Positions 1 to 6,505 of a DNA stretch of 8,195 bases are shown here, in pieces. The stretch's first letter is position 1. Every line of letters begins with the position of its first letter. The stretch is from DASZHJ01 sp035581425. Its GTDB lineage: Bacteria; Pseudomonadota; Alphaproteobacteria; ATCC43930; CGMCC-115725. The stretch is from positions 1 to 8,195 of the forward strand of contig DATJVP010000074.1 of the NCBI GenBank assembly GCA_035581425.1, read 5' to 3'. A program made the position numbers and the translations under genes. A model generated the notes under the pieces. The model was given only the letters and a program-made list of their open reading frames with translations, ran no database searches and was not told the DNA's origin.

Positions 1-100
1 GGCGTAATGGGATCGAGATCGACAGAGGTAATTGCACTGGCATCGCTATCATGATGCGATGAATATTTGATTGGTCACGGCCGAGAGCAGCAAATCAAGA

Positions 101-122
101 TGGTTGCGTTTCCCCGCAACCA
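101..122 (-). terminator. Candidate intrinsic terminator of the leftward transporter operon
   Basis: TGGTTGCG (101-108) and CGCAACCA (115-122) form a perfect 8-bp stem with a 6-base loop. Read on the minus strand the stem is followed by TCTTGATTTG, a T-rich stretch, which is the arrangement of a Rho-independent terminator for leftward transcription. It lies about 300 bases past the stop of the last permease gene. On the plus strand the stem is followed by AAATCTCCC, so it does not look like a rightward terminator. Confidence 0.45.
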
Positions 123-153
123 AATCTCCCTCGCTACATCAGCACACTACGAA

Positions 154-181
154 CATCGCCCGGCCGCTCCGCCGGGCGATG
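154..181 (-). terminator. Strong GC-rich hairpin, possible terminator or mRNA 3'-end stabiliser
   Basis: CATCGCCCGGC (154-164) and GCCGGGCGATG (171-181) form a perfect 11-bp, GC-rich stem with a 6-base loop. It is the first strong hairpin that leftward transcription meets after the last permease gene. On the minus strand it is followed by TTCGTAGTGTG, a poor T-tract, so it may slow polymerase or protect the mRNA end rather than terminate alone. With the hairpin at 101-122 it makes a tandem pair. The strand is assigned from context; the stem itself is symmetric. Confidence 0.4.
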
Positions 182-415
182 CCGCGTCTGTGTCCGACCG
201 GTGTCCGAAAAACCCTCGTCCGCGAGTGTCCGTTCCTGACCGCGGCAACCCGAGGAATCGGCGGTCGTAAGCCGCATCCACATCGACGTGCCGGTGCAGG
301 CCCGATCGAGGGAGCGCGACCATTTATGCAGAACTCCGATATTGGAGCAGTTCGACATGAGGAGCGAGACCGGCGCCGCCCCACCGACCGCGCGCAAGCG
401 GGCGAAGCTGAAGGC

Positions 416-1315
416 CTAGTGCCGCGAGCGCGAGACCGGGTCGAGCAGGTCGCGCAACCCGTCGCCGAGCATATTGAAGCCGAGCACCGCCAGGAAAATC
501 ATGGTGGCAGGGGCCAGCACGAACCAGGGCGCGGTCTCCAGATACTGGAACCCGATCTGCACCATCGAGCCCCAGGTCGGGGTCGGCGGCTGTGCGCCCA
601 GACCGATGAAGCTGAGGCTCGATTCGATGATGATGGCGAAGCCGATCGCGAGGGAGCCCTGCACGATCACGGGATTGATCACGTTCGGCAGGATGTGGCG
701 CAGCAGCACGAGATAAGTCGGCACCCCGACGGAATGCGCTGCCTGCACGTAGTCGTTGTGCTTCACCGACAGCACCTGCCCGCGCACGATCCTGGTGAAG
801 ATCGGGACCAGCACGACGGCGATCGCGATCATTCCGTTGAAGACGCCATGGCCCAGCACCGTCGCAATGGTGAGTGCCAGCACCAGCGCGGGCAGCGCCA
901 TCACGCTGTCCAGGAGCCGCATCAACGCCTCGTCGAGGGCGCCGCCGATGTAACCGGTGATCAGACCCAAGGGCACGCCGGCGGCGATCGCGACGAGCAC
1001 CGCCCCCACGCTCACGCCCATGGAGATGCGGGCGCCATAGATGAGGCGGCTCACGATGTCGCGCCCGAGATCGTCGGTTCCCAGGAGGTGGGTGGCGGTC
1101 GGGGCATCGAGCATGGCGCGGTAGTCGATGGCGCTTGGCGCATAGGGCGCGAAGAGCGGCGCGAAGACCGCCGCCAGAATCTGCAGCAGCACGAGGGCCA
1201 GCCCGATCATCGCGAGACGATGCCGCGCAAAGTGACGCGCCGCCCTATCGAGCCGCGCGCGCAGCGGCTGCTTGATCGCCCTCGGCACGGTTGGATCGAT
1301 CGCGCTGGGATACAT
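416..1315 (-). CDS. ABC transporter permease, DppC/OppC type (299 aa)
   Basis: This is one of the two inner-membrane subunits of a Dpp/Opp/nickel-type importer; it would pair with the DppB-type subunit encoded just upstream. The protein has a short basic cytoplasmic N-terminus, a first membrane helix (about residues 34-57), and the family block LGTDDLGRDIVSRLIYGAR at 78-96. About five more hydrophobic segments follow. The ATPase-contacting EAA loop at 189-211 (DYVQAAHSVG...LRHILPN) has the usual Glu replaced by Gln. The end GDGLRDLLDP (284-293) is typical of DppC. I chose the ATG at 1313-1315 because TGAGG lies 5 bases before it and overlaps the TGA stop of the upstream gene, leaving only 7 bases between the genes. 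An ATG at 1366 would add 17 residues and overlap the upstream gene. The substrate cannot be told from the permease. Confidence 0.93.
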   Translation of the reverse strand: MYPSAIDPTVPRAIKQPLRARLDRAARHFARHRLAMIGLALVLLQILAAVFAPLFAPYAPSAIDYRAMLDAPTATHLLGTDDLGRDIVSRLIYGARISMGVSVGAVLVAIAAGVPLGLITGYIGGALDEALMRLLDSVMALPALVLALTIATVLGHGVFNGMIAIAVVLVPIFTRIVRGQVLSVKHNDYVQAAHSVGVPTYLVLLRHILPNVINPVIVQGSLAIGFAIIIESSLSFIGLGAQPPTPTWGSMVQIGFQYLETAPWFVLAPATMIFLAVLGFNMLGDGLRDLLDPVSRSRH

Positions 1316-1320
1316 TGTCG

Positions 1321-1325
1321 CCTCA
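1321..1325 (-). promoter_or_regulatory. Ribosome binding site of the DppC-type gene, overlapping the previous stop
   Basis: On the minus strand TGAGG stands 5 bases before the ATG at 1315, and its TGA is the stop codon of the DppB-type gene. This favours the 299-residue start over the longer frame beginning at 1366 and suggests translational coupling of the two permeases. Confidence 0.5.
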
Positions 1326-2276
1326 ACCCCTGCGGCTGCGGGGATCGAGGATCCCATAGGCGACATCGACCAGCAGATTGGCCAGCACGACCACCAGCGT
1401 CAGGAACAGCACGACCGCCTGCACCATCGGATAGTCGCGGCTGAGAATTCCGTCGACCATCAGACGCCCGACGCCGGGAACGGCGAAGATCGTCTCGGTG
1501 ATGACGGCGCCGCTGAACAGCGACCCCAATTGGATGCCCAGCACCGTCACGACCGGCAGCATGGCGTTCTTGAGCGCGTGCCAGAGGATCACGCGGGTCT
1601 GGCTGAGGCCCTTCGCTCGGGCCGTCCTTATATATGCCTGTTGCAGCACGTCGATGAAGCTGGCGCGGGTTTGCCGCGTAATGGTGGATGCGAGCCAGAG
1701 CGTGAGCGTGAGCGCCGGCAAGATCGTCGTCGCGATGCTCCGGACGGGGTCCACAAAAGGCGACACGTAGCCCGAGGCCGGCAGCCAGTGCCAGCGCATC
1801 GCCACGAAATAAATCAGCACCCCGCCGGTCAGGAAATACGGCATCGCCGCGCCCACTAGCGAAAGGATAGTGCCCAGCCAATCCTTCCAGGACCCCTGCG
1901 AGGCGGCGGTAACGATGCCGATGGGCACGCTGATCAGCATCGCCAGGAGCCAAGCCGTCACGCTGATTTGAGCGGTCGGGAGCATGCGTGTCAGCACGAT
2001 GTCGAGAGCCGGCTGGCGGCTGATGATCGAGCGGCCGAGGTCGCCGGACAAAAGCTTCCACAGCCACGCGGAGTACTGCGCGTAGAGAGGCTGGGTGAGG
2101 CCGTATTCCTGCCGCATGCGCTCGGCGAGCTCGGCGCTCACATCCGTCTGCGCCTGGCTGATGATCATCAGCACGGGATCTCCCGGCAGCATTCGCATCA
2201 GCAGAAACACGATGATGCTCGTCAGCAGCAGAACCGGGACTGCCGCCAGGAGGCGATGGACGATGTATCTCGCCAT
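1323..2276 (-). CDS. ABC transporter permease, DppB/OppB type (317 aa)
   Basis: Inner-membrane subunit of the same importer and partner of the DppC-type protein. The N-terminus MARYIVHRLLAAVPVLLL with the following LMRMLPGDPV (residues 26-35) is the classic DppB opening: one membrane helix, then a periplasmic stretch with LPGDP. Later come QEYGLTQPLYAQY (56-68), five further hydrophobic segments, the cytoplasmic EAA loop AYIRTARAKGLSQTRVILWH (214-233) and the conserved ETIFAVPGVGRL (261-272). The protein ends in LDPRSRRG. Length is normal for the family. It starts 87 bases after the binding-protein stop, with only a weak Shine-Dalgarno sequence, which fits the usual lower expression of permeases than of the binding protein. 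It ends 7 bases before the DppC-type start. Function class is certain; substrate is unknown. Confidence 0.95.
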   Translation of the reverse strand: MARYIVHRLLAAVPVLLLTSIIVFLLMRMLPGDPVLMIISQAQTDVSAELAERMRQEYGLTQPLYAQYSAWLWKLLSGDLGRSIISRQPALDIVLTRMLPTAQISVTAWLLAMLISVPIGIVTAASQGSWKDWLGTILSLVGAAMPYFLTGGVLIYFVAMRWHWLPASGYVSPFVDPVRSIATTILPALTLTLWLASTITRQTRASFIDVLQQAYIRTARAKGLSQTRVILWHALKNAMLPVVTVLGIQLGSLFSGAVITETIFAVPGVGRLMVDGILSRDYPMVQAVVLFLTLVVVLANLLVDVAYGILDPRSRRG

Positions 2277-2363
2277 CAGTGCCGCAACGCGACGGCCGCG
2301 CCCGCTCGAATCCGCGTCGACCGCGCGGGTAGCGCCGTCTTGGAAGAGTCCGGAATCAGCGCC

Positions 2364-3911
2364 TCAGCCCTCAAGAAAGATGTCCTGAAATGCGATAATC
2401 GCATCTTGCGCGTGCATGAAGCCCTTCACCTTCGGATGCAGCCCCTTGAAATCGGAGCCATAGTGCCAGGGGACATAGGCCGCGTCGTCGTTCATGAGGT
2501 CGGAGATTTCCCGGAACACCTTTCGCCGGTCCGCCTCGGAGCGCGCCCCGCGCTCGGCCAAGATCAGCTGATCCATCTTGGGATTCGCATAGGAATTGTA
2601 TTTCGCATAGGAGCCGGTCGACTGTAGGAGAATGCCGAGATATTGGTCCGGATCGGGGCGATATCCCCACCAGCCAAAGAGATCCATCGGCAGCTTGCCG
2701 GCGCTGAGCGTGTTGCGATACCCGGCGGAATCGACCTGTTCGATCTCCACCTTGACGCCGAGTTCCGCGGCATTCGCCTGGAATACCTGGCCCGCGCGCT
2801 GCTTGACGGGATCGGGTTGCAGAGGCGCCTGGATCACGATGGGTTGGGCCACGCCGGATTCGTCGATGAGGCGTTTCGCCTTGTCCATGTCGCGCTTGTA
2901 TGGCTTGTAGTTTGGATCGTGGAACGGGCTGCCAGGCATGATGCCGTCGTAGCCGATGGACCCCGTGCCGAAATACGCAACCTGGTGCAGCGCCTCGCGG
3001 TCGATCGCCCACTGAAACGCCTGGCGGAATTTCTTGCTGCGGCCGGGATAGGCGTCGGCGAGATTGAAGCCGAAATATTCCCAGCGATAGCCCACCTTCT
3101 CCGAGACCACGATCTCCTTCGCCTCGCGCAGCCGTGTGATGTCCTGCAGCGGCAATGCCTCCGCAATTTCGACGCCGCCGGAGCGCAGCTCCGCCAGCCG
3201 CGTGCTGTCGATCGGGATCGGTCGCAGGATCACGCGATCGAGATAGGGCTTCCCGCTCTCCCAATAATCCGGATTTCGCTCCAGCACCGTGCGGCTGTCC
3301 TTGGCATATTCCACGAGCTTGAAGGGTCCGGCGCCGGAGGGATGCAGGCCGTAATCGAGCCCATATTTCTCGAAAGCCGCCGGCGATCCGATGCAGCCCG
3401 TGACATCCGTGAACGGAAACAGGAACGCGGCGAAGGCGGATTTGAGCGTAAGTTTGACGGTGCGCGCGTCGACGACCGCGACTGAATCGAGCGTCGTGAT
3501 CTCTCCTTGCCGAATGCCGCCGTTGGCAGCGACTTTCGGATCGCGAATGCGGTCGATGTTGTATTTCACCGCAGCGGCATCGAGCGCGGTTCCATCTTGG
3601 AATTTCAAATTGGCGCGCAGCTTCAGAATGAAGGTCGTGTCGTCCGGTTGCTCCCAACTCTCGACGAGGCCCGGCGCGACGCGGCCCTGGGCGTCCACCC
3701 GGAACAGCGTGTCGTGGATCGCGCGCGTCGCGGCGCGCCCCTGGAGATTTCCGGTGATGTGGGGATCGAAGGAAAGCGGGTCCGCGAAAATCGCCGTTCG
3801 CAGCGTGCCGCCCCTCTTGATCGCCGCCGGCGCGCTCTGCGCGAAGCCGAGGCGCGGAACCAGCAATGCGCCGGCCGCTGCGGCATGGAGCAATCGTCTT
3901 CTCGTAAGCAT
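2364..3911 (-). CDS. Periplasmic solute-binding protein, family 5 (peptide/nickel/opine type), Tat-type signal
   Basis: This protein captures the substrate in the periplasm and delivers it to the permease pair. Residues 1-30 are an export signal: T-R-R-R-L-L-H (3-9) fits the twin-arginine consensus, followed by an Ala/Leu-rich core and a likely cleavage after GFA (22-24). No lipobox Cys is present, so it should be soluble in the periplasm. The mature protein opens with RGGTLR (33-38). The family-5 signature lies at about 82-122 (GLVESWE, then LKLR, FQDG and VKYNIDRI). Further typical elements are GAGPFKLVEY, NPDYWESGKPYLD, FRQAFQWAIDREAL and DPDQYLG. The 515-residue length is normal. I chose the ATG at 3909-3911, since a GGGAGG site stands 8 bases before it and the signal peptide begins there; the frame extends 24 unlikely residues upstream. 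It heads the leftward operon. Substrate (peptide, opine, glutathione, metal chelate or other) cannot be assigned. Confidence 0.95.
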   Translation of the reverse strand: MLTRRRLLHAAAAGALLVPRLGFAQSAPAAIKRGGTLRTAIFADPLSFDPHITGNLQGRAATRAIHDTLFRVDAQGRVAPGLVESWEQPDDTTFILKLRANLKFQDGTALDAAAVKYNIDRIRDPKVAANGGIRQGEITTLDSVAVVDARTVKLTLKSAFAAFLFPFTDVTGCIGSPAAFEKYGLDYGLHPSGAGPFKLVEYAKDSRTVLERNPDYWESGKPYLDRVILRPIPIDSTRLAELRSGGVEIAEALPLQDITRLREAKEIVVSEKVGYRWEYFGFNLADAYPGRSKKFRQAFQWAIDREALHQVAYFGTGSIGYDGIMPGSPFHDPNYKPYKRDMDKAKRLIDESGVAQPIVIQAPLQPDPVKQRAGQVFQANAAELGVKVEIEQVDSAGYRNTLSAGKLPMDLFGWWGYRPDPDQYLGILLQSTGSYAKYNSYANPKMDQLILAERGARSEADRRKVFREISDLMNDDAAYVPWHYGSDFKGLHPKVKGFMHAQDAIIAFQDIFLEG

Positions 3912-3919
3912 AGTCGTAG

Positions 3920-3925
3920 CCTCCC
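3920..3925 (-). promoter_or_regulatory. Ribosome binding site of the solute-binding protein gene
   Basis: GGGAGG on the minus strand stands 8 bases before the ATG at 3911. It is a strong site and settles the start in favour of the twin-arginine signal peptide rather than the longer frame beginning at 3983. Confidence 0.7.
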
Positions 3926-4019
3926 TGCAGATCGCCGATGGGATGCCGAGGGCGTGTACCTGACGATGTCGCTGTCTCGGCACCCGCGCTTGTCTTCCGA
4001 CGTGACCGTCTTGTTGGCG

Positions 4020-4033
4020 CCGAAATATTCCGG
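4020..4033. promoter_or_regulatory. Near-palindrome, possible operator
   Basis: CCGAAATATTCCGG is a 14-base palindrome with one mismatched pair (CCG-A/C-AATATT core). It lies a few bases downstream of the leftward promoter candidate, about where the transcript would begin, which is a plausible repressor position. No regulator gene is in the window to match it with, so the assignment is speculative. Confidence 0.25.
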
Positions 4034-4042
4034 TTTCGCCGG

Positions 4043-4071
4043 CTTATCCGCGGCTCCCCACCGCAACTCAA
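4043..4071 (-). promoter_or_regulatory. Candidate sigma-70-like promoter for the binding-protein/permease operon
   Basis: On the minus strand TTGAGT (4066-4071; four of six matches to TTGACA) and GATAAG (4043-4048; four of six matches to TATAAT) are separated by exactly 17 bases. Transcription would start near 4035 and give a leader of about 120 bases before the binding-protein ATG at 3911. Such matches also arise by chance, so confidence is modest. Confidence 0.35.
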
Positions 4072-4274
4072 TGCGCCTTGCCCCGAGCTTATGGGCTGCG
4101 GCCGAGAGCTTCAATGAAAGTTTTGCCGGCGGAGCTCGACCAAGCGGCGCTTTCGGCGTGTGCGAATGCGGCGGTCGCCGCTTCCGATGGACCTGCAAAC
4201 GATCAGGAGTTACGGTCGACGCACGACCGCGCATTCATCGCAATTACGCTTCGTCGGGCGCACGGGATGACCCA

Positions 4275-5333
4275 ATGCAAGCAGGCGAGCTAACCGATCG
4301 CGCCGAGCGCGGAAGCGCCACTGCCGCTGCGCTCCCCGTGCTCGAGATCGAGAACTTGCAGACGCATTTCCTGCTGCGCAAGGGGATCCTGCGCGCGGTT
4401 GACGGATTTTCCTGCTCACTCAATCCTGGCGAGACGCTGGGCATCGTTGGCGAATCCGGCTGCGGCAAGAGCATGACGGCCTTGTCGATCCTACGGCTGG
4501 TACCGAACCCGCCGGGCAAGATCGTGGGTGGAGTCATTCGCTTTGAGGGTCGCGATCTGCTCGCGCTGAGCGAGACGGAGATGCGGAAAATACGCGGCAA
4601 CAACATCTCCATGATCTTCCAGGAGCCCATGAGCTCGCTGAACCCGGTCGTGACCATCGGGCGGCAGATCAGCGAGGCGATCTGGCTGCATCAGGGCGTC
4701 GGCGCCCGCGATGCGCTGCTGAAGACCGTGGAGATGCTTCACATGGTCCGCATCTCCGAGCCCGAGCGACGGCTCAGCGAATATCCACATCAGCTCTCCG
4801 GCGGCATGCGGCAACGGGTCATGATCGCGATGGCGCTTTCCTGCAATCCCCAGGTGCTTCTCGCGGACGAGCCGACGACGGCCCTCGACGTGACGATTCA
4901 GGCGCAGATCCTCATGCTCATGACCGAGCTGCAGCAGAGCTTAGGCACCGCGATCATGCTCATCACCCACGACATGGGCGTTATCGCCGAGCATGCCGAT
5001 CGCGTCGTGGTGATGTATGCGGGACGAAAGGTCGAGGAAGCGCCGGTGGAAGAGATCTTCGCCAATCCACTGCACCCCTATACGCATGGATTGTTGCGCT
5101 CGGTCCCGCGCCTCGACTTGTCCAGCACGGAGGATACCGCGCGTCGGCGGCTCTCGGAGATCCCCGGCACCGTACCGCCGCTCGATCAACTGCCCGCGGG
5201 CTGCGCGTTCTCCCCGAGATGCAGCTTCGCCACCGACATCTGCCGCAGGGAATATCCGCCGCTAGAGGCGAAGTCGCCGGGACATTTCGCCACGTGCTGG
5301 CATTCCGACCAAGTGCGAAGCGCCGGCCCATGA
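4275..5333 (+). CDS. ABC transporter ATPase, DppD/OppD type (352 aa)
   Basis: Cytoplasmic ATP-hydrolysing subunit that powers the importer encoded divergently to its left. All catalytic motifs are intact: Walker A GESGCGKS (59-66), Q-loop Gln116 in FQEPMSSLNP, signature LSGGMRQ (174-180), Walker B VLLADEP (194-200; Asp198, Glu199), D-loop ALDV (203-206) and switch His232 in ITHD. The C-terminal oligopeptide/dipeptide extension begins with PLHPYTHGLLRSVP (265-278) and carries four cysteines, Cys310, 316, 323 and 341, spaced x5-x6-x17; this extension is typical of Dpp/Opp ATPases and in some has been linked to an iron-sulfur cluster. I chose the ATG at 4275-4277 because the fold begins soon after it (VLEIENLQTHF); the frame is open far upstream but with no domain. 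The Shine-Dalgarno sequence is weak. The stop overlaps the next start as ATGA, implying coupled translation. Confidence 0.94.
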   Translation: MQAGELTDRAERGSATAAALPVLEIENLQTHFLLRKGILRAVDGFSCSLNPGETLGIVGESGCGKSMTALSILRLVPNPPGKIVGGVIRFEGRDLLALSETEMRKIRGNNISMIFQEPMSSLNPVVTIGRQISEAIWLHQGVGARDALLKTVEMLHMVRISEPERRLSEYPHQLSGGMRQRVMIAMALSCNPQVLLADEPTTALDVTIQAQILMLMTELQQSLGTAIMLITHDMGVIAEHADRVVVMYAGRKVEEAPVEEIFANPLHPYTHGLLRSVPRLDLSSTEDTARRRLSEIPGTVPPLDQLPAGCAFSPRCSFATDICRREYPPLEAKSPGHFATCWHSDQVRSAGP

Positions 5334-6325
5334 GCGCGACCGCGACATCGGCGGCGGAGCTCGTGCCCGTGCTGGAGGTGCGCGAGCTCAAGAAATACTT
5401 TCCGATCCGCCAGGGACTGGTGTCGCGCCTGTCGGGAAAAGTATACGCGGTCGACGGCATTTCCTTCGACATCCATCCCGGTGAGACCTTGGGCCTCGTG
5501 GGCGAAAGCGGCTGCGGCAAATCTACTGTGGGAAAGACGGTACTGAAGCTGCTGGAGCCCACGAGCGGGACGATCAGGCTCGACGGGCGCGACATCACGT
5601 GGCTGCGGCGCAGCGAGTTGCGGCCGCTGCGCCGCGAGATGCAGATGATCTTCCAGGATCCGTTTTCCTCGCTCAATCCCCGGATGTCAGCGGGGCAGAT
5701 CGTCGCCGAGCCGCTCGCGGTGCACGACATCGCACGCGGACCGCAGCGGCTCGAGCGGGTGGCCGCGCTGTTTCGGCGCGTGGGATTGCGGCCAGATCAG
5801 ATGACGGAATTCCCGCACGCCTTCTCCGGCGGGCAGCGTCAGCGCATCGGCATCGCACGGGCGCTTGCGGTGCAGCCGAAGCTCATCGTCGGAGACGAGC
5901 CGGTTTCCGCACTCGACGTCTCCATCCAGGCTCAGGTCATCAATCTGATGATGGATCTGCAGGAGGAATACGGGCTCGCCTATCTCTTCATCGCGCATGA
6001 CCTTGCAGTGGTGCAGCACATCGCCCACCGCGTCGCCGTGATGTATCTGGGCCGGATCGTTGAGCTCGCGGATAAGCGATCGCTCTTCAGCCAGCCACTG
6101 CATCCCTATACCGAGGCGCTGCTGGCGGCGGTGCCGATTCCGGATCCGAAGGCTCGGCGAGGCGCGCGAACCGTCCCCGCCGGCGATGTCCCGAGCCCCA
6201 TCAACCCGCCAAAGGGGTGTCATTTTCACGCGCGCTGCCCCTATGCGATGGAGCGTTGCCGGATCGAATTCCCGGCGCTCCGCGAGCTGCAGCCGGGTCA
6301 TTTTGTGTCCTGCCATCGGCATTGA
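5330..6325 (+). CDS. ABC transporter ATPase, DppF/OppF type (331 aa)
   Basis: Second ATPase of the importer, forming a heterodimer with the DppD-type protein. Motifs are complete: Walker A GESGCGKST (58-66), Q-loop Gln109 in FQDPFSSLNP, signature FSGGQRQ (165-171), Walker B LIVGDE (185-190; Asp189, Glu190), ALDVSIQAQ and switch His223 in IAHD. The early KKYFPIRQG and VYAVDGISFDI are typical of DppF. The C-terminal extension has PLHPYTEALLAAVP (256-269) and four cysteines, Cys297, 303, 310 and 328, with the same x5-x6-x17 spacing as its partner. The ATG overlaps the partner's TGA (ATGA at 5330-5333), so the two should be made in equal amounts. An in-frame ATG at 5219 would overlap the previous gene by over 100 bases and is unlikely. 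A 180-base gap separates it from the enzyme genes downstream. Confidence 0.95.
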   Translation: MSATATSAAELVPVLEVRELKKYFPIRQGLVSRLSGKVYAVDGISFDIHPGETLGLVGESGCGKSTVGKTVLKLLEPTSGTIRLDGRDITWLRRSELRPLRREMQMIFQDPFSSLNPRMSAGQIVAEPLAVHDIARGPQRLERVAALFRRVGLRPDQMTEFPHAFSGGQRQRIGIARALAVQPKLIVGDEPVSALDVSIQAQVINLMMDLQEEYGLAYLFIAHDLAVVQHIAHRVAVMYLGRIVELADKRSLFSQPLHPYTEALLAAVPIPDPKARRGARTVPAGDVPSPINPPKGCHFHARCPYAMERCRIEFPALRELQPGHFVSCHRH

Positions 6326-6330
6326 TCGCC

Positions 6331-6370
6331 GGGCCCCGCCGCAAAAGCCTGTCTTGGGCCCGCGGGGCCT
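6331..6370 (+). terminator. Weak hairpin after the ATPase pair
   Basis: GGCCCCGC (6332-6339) and GCGGGGCC (6362-6369) can form an 8-bp stem, plus one G-T pair, around a 22-base loop. It lies just past the DppF-type stop but has no T-run after it (AGCAAATCTA). It may cause partial termination or mark an mRNA processing point; a full terminator is not supported. Confidence 0.2.
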
Positions 6371-6380
6371 AGCAAATCTA

Positions 6381-6409
6381 TTGTTGCGCGGAGGGGCGCG
6401 CAGGCTAAT
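6381..6409 (+). promoter_or_regulatory. Possible internal promoter for the enzyme genes
   Basis: TTGTTG (6381-6386) and GCTAAT (6404-6409) are separated by 17 bases and match the sigma-70 boxes at three and four of six positions. The transcript would start near 6416, about 90 bases before the tautomerase ATG. The 180-base gap makes a separate promoter plausible, but the match is weak. Confidence 0.22.
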
Positions 6410-6490
6410 CTCAGAGCCGCCGATGCAGCACGACGCGCGAGTAATTCTTGCTGCTGTGGTGCGGCGTCGACCGGCCCGCGTCGAAAACCA

Positions 6491-6497
6491 AGGGAGG
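6491..6497 (+). promoter_or_regulatory. Strong ribosome binding site of the tautomerase-like gene
   Basis: AGGGAGG stands 8 bases before the ATG at 6506. It is the best Shine-Dalgarno sequence in the rightward arm. It fixes the start so that the codon after Met is the catalytic-type proline, and supports this very short gene as real. Confidence 0.7.
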
Positions 6498-6505
6498 GAA
6501 ACGTC

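Larger units (their letters stand above)
1..415. other. Intergenic region without a convincing gene
   Basis: No open frame here looks like a recognisable protein. The longer frames on both strands are rich in Arg, Pro and His, as expected of random GC-rich DNA. The stretch lies just downstream of the leftward transporter operon, whose last stop is at 416-418. It contains two strong inverted repeats (101-122 and 154-181), listed separately as terminator candidates, and a smaller one, CATCGC at 41-46 against GCGATG at 56-61. The hexamer TGTCCG occurs three times, at 191-196, 202-207 and 227-232. A plus-strand frame from 240 to a TAG at 417-419 is open and partly GC3-biased; it could be the tail of a decayed gene but I cannot identify it. 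Confidence 0.6.
3912..4274. promoter_or_regulatory. Divergent control region between the two arms of the transporter locus
   Basis: This 363-base stretch separates the leftward binding-protein/permease operon from the rightward ATPase operon, so it should hold promoters for both. A leftward promoter candidate (4043-4071) and a near-palindrome (4020-4033) are listed separately. I see no convincing rightward -35/-10 pair. A plus-strand frame stays open through the whole region in phase with the ATPase, but its translation looks like random GC-rich sequence and carries no domain. A 59-codon frame at 4114-4293 overlaps the ATPase start; I could not support it as a gene. Confidence 0.55.

Noticed and set aside
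41..61. A short inverted repeat CATCGC...GCGATG
   Set aside because: Only 6 bp with a 9-base loop and no T-tract; such repeats are expected by chance at this density.
134..397. Minus-strand frames of 81-87 codons downstream of the transporter operon
   Set aside because: Both are Arg- and Ser-rich, overlap each other in different frames, run through a strong hairpin and resemble no family I know.
1316..1366. A start for the DppC-type permease at 1366
   Set aside because: It would overlap the upstream permease by 44 bases and adds residues without family similarity. The ATG at 1315 has a ribosome binding site at proper distance.
71..1444. A 457-codon open frame on the plus strand across the permease genes
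   Set aside because: Its translation is dominated by Arg, His, Gln, Asp and Gly with no hydrophobic core or motif, and it lies opposite two well-supported permeases. It is a GC-rich antisense shadow.
2371..4071. A 566-codon open frame on the minus strand across the binding-protein gene
   Set aside because: It overlaps the family-5 binding protein in another frame, is Arg/Gly-rich and has no domain. The other frame carries the signal peptide and all family motifs.
3507..4274. An N-terminal extension of the DppD-type ATPase
   Set aside because: The frame is open but overlaps the binding-protein gene on the other strand and shows no ATPase sequence before about residue 20 of the chosen start. 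DppD-type proteins normally begin close to the first strand.
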